Part shown: in pieces, positions 43,391-56,290 of the stretch
How positions within the stretch are numbered: the stretch's first letter is position 1
Layout of the letters: each line of letters begins with the position of its first letter
Origin: Przewalskia tangutica
Taxonomy: Eukaryota > Streptophyta > Magnoliopsida > Solanales > Solanaceae
Reading direction: 5' to 3'
NCBI GenBank assembly: GCA_029844215.1
Contig: CM056738.1
Span: 48,682,388 to 48,746,387, forward strand
Length of the DNA stretch: 64,000 nucleotides
The notes under the pieces: model-generated
Seen by the model: only the letters and a program-made list of their open reading frames with translations
What the model was told of the DNA's origin: nothing
Database searches by the model: none
Translations under genes and position numbers: made by a program

Positions 43391-45245
43391 AATATCTATA
43401 TTTTCTGATTGTAAGAGTTTGCTAACAGTATTAATGGAGTATAAGATATCATGTCAAATGATCATACTAAATAAAAACTCAAAGCTCAAAATTCCTTTCT
43501 TTCCTAATAAGGCTTGAGATTCACTCTGTATTGTTGTCAACATGATCTTTTACTGCTTCAATGATTTCATTCTCATCATTGGTGTCAACATGAGTCATTA
43601 TTTCAACCTCTTCTGGTGACTTTTCAAGGTCTATATTTGTGTCTTTCCCCTCAGTATTTTCTCCGCCCTCAACATTATTAATTGGATTCACAAACCTATA
43701 AAGACCACCGCCATTAGCATATTCTTTTGCGAATTCATCCCTATTTTTTTCTTCTATCTATTTTGAGCACCGGACGATTGTTTTCTCATAATTACGGTCC
43801 TGATTGAACAATAAAAAACTTAAATCATTGCGATCCTGATTGAACATCAAAAAACCTATAAAAAAATCCATATTATTATTAAACAACAAAAAACTTAGTA
43901 ATCTAGTTACATACTGCTCATGAACCTTCAACAAATCCAACAACAAAAATCTAAATTAAATAGAGAGAAAACAAAATAAACAGATAATTTAGATTTAGAG
44001 TTATACCTGACAGAGAAACTTTAAAGTGCTAAGGACCTAGGGTTTTGAATTCTTGATTTTGTTTGACTTCCTATCAGCGCAGAAGTTCAAGTTGATATAA
44101 GAGAGTTAGGAGAGACGCTTAGCTCATCTACAAAGGTGATGAAAATGAAACAGAAAGTTTAATTTTTGAACTAGCTAGGGTGAGTGGTGGAGAAAGTTTT
44201 TGTAAACCTAGTGAATAATGATTTGTTATTTGAGTTTATATGAGGGATTTTATTAGAGATTCTTTAAAGTCCAAAAAGATGTGAGGAATGTGTATTTTGA
44301 CCCCTAAATTTTTTATTATTGTTGTATTTAATAGTGATTTTTTTTTCTAAAAAAGTATACCCTAAATTTTTTCCAAAAAATGATGCTCTAAGTCATTGCC
44401 TTGACTGTTTTGGCTCAGGGCTGGCCCTGGGAAGGTGAAGAGAAGAATGATGCCAAAGTAAATACTGGGATCAGAAAGAATTATATTGCCAAAGTTGTTA
44501 TCACTTATATGACTCAAATGGGTCCTAGCCTGTGCATATTAAATTAATGGTACTGTTTTTCTGTGTGGTCAAGTTTGAAGAGTAGTTATTGTTATAAATG
44601 TTTTATATTCAAATTATATTTTTCAGATGCCTTGTCATGGTTTGCTAAGGTAATTTTTTCAAATTATAAACAAACACAAGGTCTTATAAAACACTTTATG
44701 TGAGGCTAGACTGAAACTGACATCTCTTACTTAGTCTGCCCTTTCGTTTAAATTGTTATGTTCAGAGTTGAATTGGAGAAGTAGTGGCTATATTCCAAAG
44801 TAAAATTCTTATATATTCTTTGAATTGATAAAACAGAGCAAGTGGTCGGCTCGGTTTATTCGTAGTTTTTGTAATATCATTATTAATAATTGATAATCAA
44901 GTGGATTCATATGTAATCCTTCATGAGTTTGAATTTCCAATCAATCAATCAAATTCTAAAGTAATGTAGTGCTGGTAGATGTTTCTTATCAATAGAACAA
45001 GAAGAGGATGAAGAAAAAAGACCACCAAAGTAACGATTATCAAGATATGCATAATAATTTGGTCTTTGATCACCCAATTTTAAAAAAATCATTTTTTAGG
45101 CCTTTTGCCTTGCACAAAAGATTGAATTGGCTATATCACAAGTCTTATATATATATATTGTCACTATCACCTCATACTTATTACTTTATTTCTCTTAATT
45201 TCTTAAATTTGATTATATGTTGCAACAACTGAATTTCTTTACAAG
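43391..45245. other. Low-information DNA with one possible gene fragment
   Basis: AT-rich, no repeat structure visible. On the minus strand a gene-like order can be read: a pyrimidine-rich leader (44190-44060), a donor-like CAG/GTATAA near 44010, and an acidic open stretch ending near 43533 (last residues VDNNTE then stop; about 65 codons without a Met start). Nothing identifies a family. The rest (44300-45245) shows no supported feature. Confidence 0.3.
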
Positions 45246-45440
45246 TAGGGGTGTAGATAGGTAGGACTAAAGGTTCATCTAAACCTTTTTCGACGGAAAA
45301 TTACATTGTTTATATTTGGTTAAATTTTCTTTTATATATATATAGAAGATATTGAACCCCTTTTGGCTTCTTCGAATATTTATTTCTTTATATTTTGGAT
45401 TCTCTTAGCGAAAATCTTGGTTCCGCCACCATTCACAGAG
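45246..45440 (+). repeat. Dispersed repeat of a type common in nightshade genomes
   Basis: The words TTTTCGACGGAAAATTACAT, TTGAACCCCTTTTGGCTTCT and AAAATCTTGGTTCCGCCACC, in this order, resemble a short dispersed repeat I know from Solanaceae sequences. No terminal inverted repeat or target duplication is obvious. The class (SINE, MITE or LINE tail) is left open. Confidence 0.45.
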
Positions 45441-45845
45441 GAAAATATATTAATAAAACAAATTTATTTCTGAGTTTTCTCCGTCAAAGATTCAAAACAA
45501 AATAAATCATTGAATACTGTCTTTTGGGCATCTAATGTGAAAAAGCATGTCGTGATCTATTGTCCAAGTAATTATATGATCTACTATGTTGCGTCTTTAT
45601 ATTTTTTTTAGGAAACCAAATTAATAGAATCATGAATCTCATTGCAATAAATAGCAGTAAAATCACACCAAAATAAAGTAAAGCCAAGATGAAGGTGCGA
45701 AGTAAAGCTGGACGTATGTTCCTTATGCAAATCTTTGATCAAATATCACCGCTCATTACTATAAACATTTCATCATACTTAGAATTTTTTTCAAATGTAT
45801 CCACTTTTAATCCTTCAGGAGAAGAATATTGTACAGTATATAAAG

Positions 45846-46113
45846 ATGGTGTCATGTTGTTGATAATGCTGATGGCGTTATTGGGTTGACGATGATGCTA
45901 ATGGCGTTATTGGGTTGACGATGATGTTGATGGCGTCATTGGGTTGATGATGTTGATGACGTCATTGAGTTGATGATGCTGATGGCGTCATAGTGTTGAC
46001 GATGTTGATGACGTCATGGTGTTGACGATGTTGATGGCGTCATTGGGTTGATGTGATGCTGATGGCGTCATTGAGTTGACGATGTTGATGGTGTCATGGT
46101 GTTGACGATGTTG
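45846..46113 (+). repeat. Minisatellite, ten units of 26-29 bp
   Basis: Units of the form ATGGCGTCATTGGGTTGACG plus ATGTTG, with lengths 26, 29, 29, then mostly 26. Two units contain the palindrome TGACGTCA (45957-45964 and 46009-46016), a bZIP-type binding word; the others have GGCGTCA. The array ends one base before the LTR start F. Confidence 0.92.
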
Positions 46114-46114
46114 G

Positions 46115-46329
46115 TGTTACACCCCGTAATTTCATGGCTACTAAGTGAGAACATGATTATGGAAATTAGATTTAAATGTTGGAAGGAAATGATATTTACA
46201 TTTTCTATACGGAATAATTTTGGATACTACAAATGTGACGACGATAATTAATTTTTAGTAGATGAATTCTTTCTAATAAAATTATGGACTAAGTGTTAAA
46301 TTGTTAAGTCTTGGATTTGAGAATGTTAA
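46115..46329 (+). repeat. LTR fragment F, first 215 bp
   Basis: It starts TGTTACACCCCGTAATTTC and matches the reversed end of LTR H (38246-38030): shared AACATGATTA, GGAAGGAAA and GACGATAATT words. It is interrupted at 46330 by element C. The remainder would lie beyond the right edge of the window. Confidence 0.75.
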
Positions 46330-49137
46330 TGTCACGACCCGACTCGGGCTGATCGTGCCCTACAGGCACCGCTACAGTATACATCGGAGAATAGCAATGA
46401 ACATACAAAACTCATAAAATACTTAGACAGTAAATATCAACAGGCTAGCCGATAAGGCTACCTTCAGGGAAATATACATAACCCAAAATAAAAACAGTTA
46501 CATCTTTGTTCTTACAACTCAATCCACAAATATGACTACAGACCTCTAAGAATAACAACTGTGACGGGACAGGGCCCGACTATACCCCTGAATGTACATA
46601 AATCTACAACATCAGGGAAACCGTACCAAAAGACAAGCCTCCGGAGAAATGGAGCTTCTGACACCTGATCAGTGATCCTAAGAATGAGGATCCACCACCT
46701 GCTTACCCACCTGCGGCGTTAACGCAACCCCGAGGAAAGGGGCGATTACCTGATATGTACCAAGTATGTAAAACTGGAAAATACTGCAATTTACATCATA
46801 AGTCTAAAATAAAGCTGGAGACATGTATGATAATCAAATTAACAGTATAGTGTGCCTTACTAACAATGAGAGTAAAATATACATTTCTGGTTCTAAAAAA
46901 AATAGGAAGCCTGTGATTAACCTAGGACCATCCGCCCGTAGTATTATCACGCAATCCTACTCCTGGGACTATTTCACCCGCAGTAGTATGGACCGCATGA
47001 GGTAACTTCCTCGCATAGGACTGGTCCGCCCCGCATAGGACTATTTCACTTGCATGAGCCCTACGAACTCGCATGAGGTATTCCTCGCATCATGGGTAGC
47101 AAATCCACGGAATATGCAAATGTCACAAGCCCGGGGAATGACCCCGTAATGAACAATATATATCACAAGCACAACCGGCTACCATAAATAACATAAACAA
47201 GTTAAGAAACCCCTTAACTTCTCATTTGACTTAATTAGCATACACTCTCATTTCTTTTAACTTAAGGCACTATCGTATCATAAAAGATCCGGGAATTTAA
47301 CCCAAAGTATTACGTACTTCTATTCTTTTAAAATGACTTTTTTTCATGTAAAACCCCAAGATACTAATAACCGTAGTATCAAGCCATATTTACTTTTCAA
47401 GACAAGTCACAATACCTTTTAGAACTACATTTATAGGCTTCTAAATCAAGTGACTTTTTACTTTTAAACTTTAAGCAATTGATGCCTTCAAATCAATTTG
47501 TTTTTCTTCCTTTCAAGTCATTTTATCTTTATTTACATTACTAGAGTAAACCATTCTTTTAACTTTCCATAAAGTTATTATAACCAACTTCCCATAAATT
47601 CCTTATACTAACTTTATACTTTAGACACAAAGGCATTCTTATCCTTTTAAAAACAAGTGAGTTAATTCTCTAACTCAACCAACTTGGACATTCTTAAAAC
47701 AAGTCAAGGATACCAAATGAAACTGAATTCATTTAAAGCTCGTACGTCTACCGTACTATACATTTATAACTACTCAAGAGATAAGAAAGTTCAACATACC
47801 TCTTTGGTTCAATCCACTTGTTAAGTCCAATATGCCGTACGTAGTACGTCAACCTATAATGACCATAATACGTCTATTAACTTCTAGCTTCAAACGTAGA
47901 ATATTCTAAGTTAGTCACCAAATTCTACAGAAAATCGGACAGCTCTTCCTTTGTTTCTACGTACTTTTCCACCTTTTTCAAGGCCGAATTCAATAACCAA
48001 ACATGTCACATTTAAGGCTCAACAATGTAGTTAACAATAGGGGATTATACGCCTAACAAGACGTGTAAAATTCTGCCCCACAATTGATATCAAACTAGTC
48101 CAAAAGACAATGTCATTCTCGGCAATTGAGGTACAACAATACAAAGTCTTTTCCAATCCAATTTGTTTAGTCTAACATGTTATATAGCTGCAATCGATTA
48201 TAACAACTACAATCTTCAATTAGATAACATGCGACGATTCTAATTATCGACCAAATTGTATTTCAATTTCAAATGGCTAACAAGGTCATTTCGGATTTTA
48301 GGCTTCCAATATCCATAACACTTATCAATCTTCAATACATATACCTTATGTTTGTTAAAATGTAGAGCTACAACAATATGTAATCTTATAACACTTAAGA
48401 GAACAAGATTGTTACATTGACAAGCCTTAATCCAACTTCAAGATCCGAAGTCGCTACCTAGCAACTTAGCGTCTCTCCTTGATACTCCAATCCGCCACTT
48501 GAAGTCCTTAGAAGTTCACAAACAACTTTCCTTCAATTTTCAATCCAAACCTATGAAAGCGACTCAGGTTTTCACCTTGCGACTAATGCAAAAACGACAC
48601 TTTTCCGGAATCTTTCTATTGAGATACCCTTACAATACCCTTAGAAACCTTGGTTTAAAGTATTGAGATTATTGAACAACAAACGAAAAATTTTCTTGCT
48701 CACTTGAACCCTAACCCGAGAGCCCTCTATGAAGTCTTCAAATTTTTCTCAAATTTTTCTAAGTGTAGAAAGCCTTGTCTTGCTACTAGTGTTATTATAT
48801 AACAACATGGAGGGTCAAGATTAGAACAAATGGATGGCTTGGATGCATTTCATTAAAAGATCAAGCCAAGCGGGCTCTTTGACTAAGTCAATAAACTCAA
48901 GCTCTTAGCTTGCAAGACTTGGTCATCTTTACTTTGGTCAAATGACCTTTCTATCCATGGTCAATTTCGATCAAGACCAACCAAGGGGGTGACACGTGTC
49001 ACCCTCCCATACGTTGCAATATTTCGTTTTCCGACATTTCCATAATTCCGATAAATTTTTACTAGTCTCAAATCTTAACATTTTTTAGTTCTTACGTACG
49101 TTCTTATAAACATGTCCTGAAATTACGGGGTGTAACA
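46330..49137 (-). repeat. 3' LTR of element C (2,808 bp)
   Basis: On the plus strand it starts TGTCACGACC and ends ACGGGGTGTAACA, followed by a polypurine tract on the element's strand. GTTAA precedes it; the matching duplicate would be outside the window. It carries a GCATGAGGTATTCCTCGCAT-type repeat at 46985-47100, like solo LTR S. Confidence 0.88.
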
Positions 49138-49206
49138 TTCTTCCCCCCTTAGAAACATTCGTCCCCGAATGTTCTTTCGGAGTCAATGTTATAAATAGCG
49201 ACATAG
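49138..49206 (-). other. Start of element C interior: polypurine tract and palindrome
   Basis: TTCTTCCCCCCTTA (49138-49151) is the polypurine tract on the minus strand. The palindrome AACATTCG ... CGAATGTT lies at 49154-49173. At 49206 the interior is interrupted by element D; the last five bases CATAG are the left target copy. Confidence 0.85.
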
Positions 49207-49495
49207 TGTTATACCCCGTATTTTCAGAGTATGTACGTGTGAGCGTACGTAGAGAAGTTGGAGCCTTAAAGTTAGGCAAGTTTCGAAATTTTATGCACAA
49301 CTCCCGTAAAGAGTCGTTTTTCGACGAAACGTTTTACAGAACTTGCGAAGGGAAAATTCCGGCTATGTCAATTATAATTTTTGCGGATTTTTCCGAGTGA
49401 CGGAACTTTTTTGGGCCAACGAGAGGGTGACACTTGTCACCCTCAAGTGGACGGCCAAGGGGCGGTTTGCCTTGGACGATGGGTATGAAATTAGG

Positions 49496-49543
49496 CCTTG
49501 TTTTGTGCCTTGTTTTGTGTCTTGTTTTGTGCCTTGTTTGGTG
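49496..49543 (+). repeat. Four 12-bp repeats in the D U3
   Basis: CCTTGTTTTGTG in four tandem copies (third TCTTG..., fourth ...TTTGGTG). The 3' LTR has the same array at 62342-62389, without the change in the third copy. Confidence 0.9.
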
Positions 49544-49624
49544 GAGTAGGGTTAGGGTGCACTTGGCTTGATCTTGGCCTTACACTTGCCTTGCACTTGG
49601 CTTGATCAAGGCCCTTGGTTTCCC

Positions 49625-49632
49625 TATAAATA
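49625..49632 (+). promoter_or_regulatory. TATA box of D 5' LTR
   Basis: TATAAATA about 420 bases into the LTR, followed by a C-rich leader; same context as in S and B. Confidence 0.6.
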
Positions 49633-51518
49633 CCCCTCCCTTGTTGAAGACTTCTTCATCCACAAACTTTCCTAAGTCTTGAAAACCCTTCCCCCCTCTT
49701 CTAGTTGTTCTCGTCCTAGCCTCCCCCCTCCCCCTTTGAGAGGCCTTGTGGCCGAGAGGGTACCCCCCCTCCTAGTGGTGTTGGTCGAGGGGTACACCCC
49801 CCCCTTGCCTTGTTGTTCTCGTAAAGTACCCCCCCCCCCTTGGTAGAAAGTATTCTCCAAGTATTGTTACTATACCAAAAATACCTTAGCCTTATACCTT
49901 GTAGTATTCCAAAAGTTACCTCTATACGTAGAGCCCGGAAATACTACCTTATGTCCTTTTTGTCTCAAACCGAAACCCTAAGGAAAATCTTCATAGCGAG
50001 TTGAAGTATTAAGTAGAAGTTGCGTAGAACTTCTAAGGGTTGTTTGGAGCGGGTTGGAGCGCCCAGAGTTGGAGCTAAACGTTGCTCAGGATCGACATTA
50101 TAACTTGGATAATCTTGGGCTTATCGAGGTAAATATTCTTGTCCCCTTATTGTAATTGGAAATTACATATTGTAGGATTATATAGTTGAAGTATACTATA
50201 TATAGAACTGAACATAGCTTTGCGGCAATGTCTTTTGACTTAAGCCTGAATATAAAGAAGAGAACTGAACTGTAATTACATAGGACTGTATTACAGTAGA
50301 CTTGTGTGGTATTACTGTGTAGTAGAAATTGTGTACGTCCGGTTAGACGTATAAACCCCCCCCCCTGGTTGGCTTGGTAGCCGGCCTCGACAGAGGAGGA
50401 GATTTACGCGGTTGCGGAGGGGGGGGGGAGGTGCTGCCGAATTTTCTGTAGAATATGGAACCATGCGTTTAGAAGTTAATAGACGTTTGTGGCCTATATA
50501 GGTGGAAGTACTACGAGTAGCGTATTCTGCTTGAAGAGTGGAAAAGGCTAGCAGGGTTACAGTACTGTGGAGCGTTTTGCTTATTGTCGATAATCGTCGC
50601 GAGGTATGTGAACCTCTTCCTATCCTTTCTAGAATGATGTTTTGTAAACTATGTAGTACGGTAGACGTACGTGTGCTAAACGAGTTTTGGTTGGTTTAGA
50701 ACATATAGTGTTATAATAGCTTTATGGGAAGTTAGTTATAACGACTTTATGTAGGTAAAAGAATGGTTTATTGATTTTAGAAGTTAAGAGACTTGATCTT
50801 GAAAGATAAGAGACTTAACTTATAAATAACGTTTTATGAAATGTTAAGAACTATGAATTTTGTTAAAAAGTTGTGAAACCTCATTCGTGAGTAATGAGTA
50901 CTTGGCTTTTAAAGAATAATGTTTCGATTTGAAATGAGAATAAGTATCGAACAAACCATTGCAGCGTTAATAAAGGAAATGTATTGACTAATTGTTATTA
51001 AAACCAGTAGAAACCTCCATCTGCATAGAAGCTAAGATGAGACAAGATTGTATTACATTTCCTAGATCATGGCTGCTGTAACAAGATTGTTATAAACAAG
51101 AATAAACGGCTCACACATAAGACTTATGTTACTCAATTGTTTTAAAAGAGATTAAGACTATGAGTTATGAAACCGTTCTAAAATGAGAAACTTGAGCATT
51201 TGAAATTAGGCAAACTTGAACGTTTGGAAGATAATGTTGTTACTTGATTTTACAAAGGGAAGTATTTTGGTTTACTTAAAAAGATAGTCACTCATTTTTT
51301 ATACTGCGGGTATTGTGTGACTTTTGTGAAAGAAACGAATCCTTTAATAAGAATTAATGTATGTAGTACTTTGGGGTTAAAACCCGGATTTGTTGTAATA
51401 AAATATAAGTCTATGTGTTTGTTGAACTTGCCTATGCTTGTTGTGATAGCCTTTGTTGTGCAAGTGTTGTATTTACGTATTCTGGCGTCTCATTTGGAGT
51501 AGGTTATCCGTTGATTGA

Positions 51519-51762
51519 TGGACATACTGACACGATGGGTGGCCCACGAGTATGCTTCCACTAATCGATCCTTTTGGACATACTGACACGATGGGTGGCC
51601 CACGGGTATGCTTCCATTAGGAGTGTTATCTTGTTATTTGCTTTGGACATACTGACACGATGGGTGGCCCACGAGTATGCTTCCATTTCGATTGCTATCT
51701 GGATATTTCCTTTGGACATACTGACACGATGGGTGGCCCACGGGTATGCTTCCATTGGGATG
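51519..51762 (+). repeat. Tandem repeats in D 5' LTR (four units)
   Basis: Units start GACATACTGACACGATGGGT at 51521, 51577, 51646 and 51715, so the spacing is 56, 69 and 69. They lie where LTRs A, B, E, H and S have other repeats. Confidence 0.88.
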
Positions 51763-52412
51763 GTTCCATGGCCATGCTTATACCGAGGTGAGATGCCGGG
51801 GCATGCGGCCGTTGTGCGGGTTAAATTCCCGGGTTATATTTGAGTGATGACTTGAGGGCGTGAGTCCCTGACTTGACATGACTGCTTTTATGTTGTGAAC
51901 TGTAGTTTTGTTATCATACATGTCTCTGCTTTTATATAGATTATGATTTCATTCTGATATTTTTGATTCACATACTTGGTACTGTTATCGACCTCCTTCG
52001 GGGCAGCGTTCATGCCGCAGTAGAGTACACCATGTGGGTCCTCGCCATAGGATCACAATTCGGCGTTGGGAAGCTCCGCTTCTCGGAGGCTTATCTTTTG
52101 GTATGTTACCACGAGTTGTAGGTTCTTGTACATTCGGGTATGGCGGGGCCCGTCGTCATGTTGTATAAAACTCTTAGAGGTGCAGTAATCTTGTTGTGGC
52201 GCGGGGTTTGTAAAAGGGATTAAACTGTTCGTTTTGAAAGACTTGTATATATATATTTTATTGGAAGGTGACCGTTTGGTTGGCCTGTTTTATGATCATA
52301 TATCTTGTTTCATGTTTAAGTTTTATTTCCGCTGATTTACTCTGACGTTGTATCACTAGGGTGCCCGGGGTAAGGCAACAGTCACGAGCCCCAGAACAGG
52401 TCGTGACAAAAG

Positions 52413-52425
52413 TGGTATCAGAGCA
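52413..52425 (+). other. Primer binding site of element D, tRNA-iMet type
   Basis: TGGTATCAGAGCA four bases (AAAG) after the LTR end, identical to B. Confidence 0.9.
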
Positions 52426-52611
52426 GTTAATCCTCGGAAAGTGTCTACAGACCGTGTCTAGTAGAGTCTTGATTATCGGTGTGTTGTGCACCACATCTAT
52501 AATCGTCGAGGTCGCAAGACATTTAGGATTAGTTTCCATTCTTCTCATTCCGAGATCGTGCCTTAGAAGTATGTTATAAGTTGGACCCTCCGACGTATTT
52601 CATTTTACGAT

Positions 52612-53810
52612 TATGATCCGCCGTAGGCAACCAGAGCCCGAGAAGGGCAGCGGCCAGGAGGCGCTAGTGAGATACAGAGGAGTGCAGGCGCAGCCGGCCA
52701 AGACTGAGATTGTGCTTCGACGGCGAAGTTTTGCGACGCCGCCCGGCCAGCAGAGTTTAGAGCGCAGCGGTGGTTGCGAGACCACAAGACTGAGCCTCGG
52801 TCCACGGCCGGAGCGGAGGAGATGGGTTACAAAGAGATGGCGATTCGCCGTGATCGTGGCTGACATGAGGATAAATGGGCCGACGCAGTTTCGATAGCAC
52901 CGTGGTTCACCCGAGATCGGATAGTTTGACGCTACGGGACTTTCTGAGTTGTAGCCCGCCAGAGTTTTATGGGTCGAGGCCTGAGGATGATCCGCAGGAG
53001 TTCATCCGAAGCGATTCTGGTCGCGAGTGATCAAGGCCGGAGACCGAAGTCGGTGGTCTTAGGTTCGCATCGGCCGCGTGATACCGCGATCGTTTGATTC
53101 GTGGGAGCTGTCCCGGAGAGCATGCGCTTCAGCAGATGGGACGAGTTCTCGAGGCATTCCTCACTTCTTGCCTCCGCGGATGAGGAGGGCCGGTAGATTT
53201 ATGATCTTTGAGACGAAGGCGTGCGATTCCGGAGTACAACGTGAAGTTTGACTCGTTGGCTCGGTATGTCCCGCTTTGGTGGCAACCATGGAGGATAGAG
53301 TGCACCGCCACGCCACCGGCTAGATGATTACTTGACAGAGGCTTGTTCGGTGTAGCTCTTCACCGCATAGACATTGCCCGCACGCAGCTCATGCACTAGG
53401 ATGTGAGGCACGGAGAGGTCGACGGAATGACCGGGATCAGCAGAAGAGGGCCAGGACAGCAGGGTCTTTTGGCGACTTTCGAGGCGGACCGCCTCAAGCC
53501 GATCTAGTTATGTACCCCGCCAAGATGCAGTGGTCCTCCACCGTCTTCAGGAGCAGGTCAGGGCTCCAAAGGTTCAGATTTTCGGGAGAGCAGGGGTGTT
53601 AGCCAGCTGAAGCCACCCCTACCTCGTTGTGACCGTTGTGGTAGGCTCCATTTTGGGGAGTGTCGTGCTAATTTGGGAGTTTGTTTTACATGCGGCGCAG
53701 GCCATTTTGCGAAATTGTCCAGGCAGGTAGCGCGGATGTAGAGACTCGGCCCAGGATCTATGGTGGTTCATCACCTTCTACGCTTATGCGCCTGCGCAGA
53801 TGTGCCTTTG
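52612..53810 (+). pseudogene. gag: Gag relic of element D, many small gaps
   Basis: The DNA aligns through its whole length with B gag (32097-33330): basic start, SCSPPEF-type block near 52950, a FLPP-type block near 53165, an SLARY-type block near 53255, and knuckle codons near 53620-53720. Dozens of 1-3 base losses, mostly in GC-rich words, break the frame in every ~50 bases, so no long frame remains. Element E is inserted right after the knuckle region. The number and placement of gaps look partly like sequence-consensus errors. Confidence 0.75.
53806..53810. repeat. Target-site duplication of element E, left copy (CTTTG)
   Basis: CTTTG before the E terminus TGTCACGAC; repeated at 61101-61105. 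Confidence 0.9.
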
Positions 53811-54519
53811 TGTCACGACTCCGGCCGGGGCTATGATCGTACCTCACGGTACCTGTCAGTATATGTCGAGAATAGCATGAACATACATAACACATTACTT
53901 AGAAAAAGGGTAAACATTATCGCCACCGATAAGTATAAACTTTCTATAAAACATACTTAAACAAAAGTATAGTAATACAACCGGTTCTTATAGCCCAAAA
54001 CACCAACGTGACTACGCACTTCAGGAATAACAATCGTGGCGGGACAGGGCCCGCCATACCCCGAATGTACAAAAGTCTATAACCTCGTGGAATCATACCA
54101 AATGCATAAGCCTCGGAGAGATGGAGCTTCCCAAGAAATGAATCGTGATCCTAAGAGTGCGGACCCGGAAGTTACGTATCTCGACTGCGGCATGAACGCA
54201 CGGCCCAAGGAGGTCAAGATAACAAGTACCAAGTATGTGAAACTAAAAAATCAGAATGAATTCATAATAGCATATATATAAAGCAGAGACATGTATGATA
54301 GCCAAACTACGATACACAACATATACGCAGCCATGTCAAGTCGTGACTCACGCCTCTAAGTCATCACTCAAATATAACCATAGGTCTCATGCCCATAATA
54401 TCAATCGTGCGTGGAATTCCTTCCTCACCGCCGGCATCATGATATAACAACACTAAGGAGTACATATGAATACTAGATCCCACTGTATTATAAGAACCGC
54501 ATGCGAGGCAAATCTGAAG

Positions 54520-54830
54520 GCATAGCTACCGAGATCCACCTGCATCCTCAATCGATCGGCAGTACGAAAGCTACCAGATCCACCGCACTAACAATACTAT
54601 AATCAAATCACGGCCGACCGGGCAAGTGCGATAGCCTCTACCAGATCCACCTGCGTCATCACGATCGGCAAGGCACGCAGCTAACCACCGATCCACCTGC
54701 GTCACACCGCTTCGCCCTAACCCTGACCGGGGCAAGTACGAAAGCCAACTACCAGATCCACCCTGCATCACGTCTCTGACCGGGGCAGGTACGAGGGCTA
54801 GCTACTAGATCCACCTGCATCGTGAGACCT
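54520..54830 (-). repeat. Tandem repeats in E 3' LTR
   Basis: About six units containing CTACCAGATCCACC, TGCATC and GACCGGGGCAAGTACGAAAG, period about 55-60 with small gaps. The sister array is at 59035-59380. Confidence 0.85.
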
Positions 54831-56104
54831 CATGGAGAGCTAATCCATGGAATAATATCATCAGGAAACGAACCCTCATCATGGCCGCATACCCGTGGAA
54901 TCCTCCATCACTGACGGTACGCCCAAATAGACTCATAATTACATGCTTTTAATTCGAATTGCAATACCATGCCTTTATATAAACCAATACAATTACCATG
55001 CCTCCTTTCCACATAAACCAAGAGAATTCTTATTTAAGCAAGCCAAAGTACTATGTACGTACATTCTTTTCGAAGCCTCCTTTTTATGTAAAATCCAAGA
55101 TACTAACACTCGTAGTATCGAGGCGTGTCTATTTTTCAAAGTAAGTTACTACACCTTTAGAAAAATCATTTCATAGCTTGAAACCAAGTAACTTCAATTT
55201 TCCCACAATCTAGACAACTTATGCTCATTAATCAAAATAGACAACTTTCATAACCTTCCATAAAGTTATTATAACCAACTTCCCATAAAGCCGTTATACT
55301 AACTTTATGCTTTAGAAATTTACGACATCCTTATCCATTCATAAGGCCGTTATAACTAATCTCCCATAAAGCCGTTATAACTCCTTATGAACCATTTCGT
55401 TCTTTTACTAGCCAAGAGACTTATACTTCAAACAAATTCATACAATTTTCAAAATACTTTAAGTCTCTTATCTTTTAGAATAGTTCAATATTCAATACTT
55501 TCACACCAAAAGTACTCTATACTTCATTAGGTCAAGAAAATCCTTGTCTATCTTATTTAGGATAAACCATTCCTTAAGAACAAGCGGGTTAACTTCTTAA
55601 CCCAACCAACTTAGACATTTTCTTAAAACAAGTCAAGTATAACAAAAGGATTTACTTCATTCAAAACGCGTACGTCTACCGTACTATATAGTTATAACTA
55701 CTCATGCTCAAAGGATAAGAAAGTTTCCACATACCTCTTCGGTCAATCCACTTGCTAAGCTCAAACTACCGCAAGTAATATGCCAACCTTAAAGTTTTAG
55801 TCAAACTTATTCCAAATATTTTTACTAGCTTCCTTGCCAAGAACACCACCAACAAGCTAGCCACAAGCTTCCTTCTTGTTCTTAACTTTTCAGATTTTTC
55901 CTAAGGCTAGAATTTCTCTTAGGATTTTAGAGAGAAGGAGGAGCTTGAACTTTTAAGAGAAGGAAGAGCTTTTGTCTAAGAGAGATGAAGTATGACCAAG
56001 TCTTGAAGACTTCACAATATTGTGCATGCAAAATCAGATGGGGGGACACTTGTCACCCTCCCAAGGTCTTTAAAAGAAAAATCGACTTTTCCTAAGTTTT
56101 TCCG

Positions 56105-56290
56105 CCTGAATCCCGCCTCGGCGCGGCGCTTCGGCGCCGCGGCGCCGCAACTCCTGCGGACCCTCAGATCTTCCGGCGCCGCGGCCCTGCTTCCCGGAGC
56201 CGCGGCGCTGAAACTTCAGCGACCCCTCAGTACATTCGGCAACGCGGCCCTGCATCCGGCGCCGCGGCCCTGTCGCCTCTGTCCGAAACA
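56105..56290 (-). repeat. GC-rich module in the E LTR near its 5' end
   Basis: Repeated GGCGCCGCGGC words in AT-rich surroundings, for example CTTCGGCGCCGCGGCGCCGC at about 56129. It recalls the GC hairpins of the Athila-like LTR. The matching part of the other LTR (60670-60830) has lost many single bases. Confidence 0.7.

Larger units (their letters stand above)
49207..52408 (+). repeat. 5' LTR of element D (3,202 bp)
   Basis: It starts TGTTATACCCCG and ends GGTCGTGACA. A TATA box lies at 49625-49632 (CTATAAATACCCC), and the leader has several C runs of 6-12 between 49687 and 49851 and near 50356. The final ~500 bases match B and S with many short gaps. Confidence 0.92.

Noticed and set aside
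44340..44530. Possible exon with GWPWEGEE-like residues
   Set aside because: Too short, with stops in neighbouring codons and no recognisable family or splice sites.
45008..45232. 74-codon open frame
   Set aside because: AT-rich sequence with biased composition and no motif or context.
51561..51843. Repeat-bearing frames on both strands
   Set aside because: Shadow frames of the D LTR tandem repeats.
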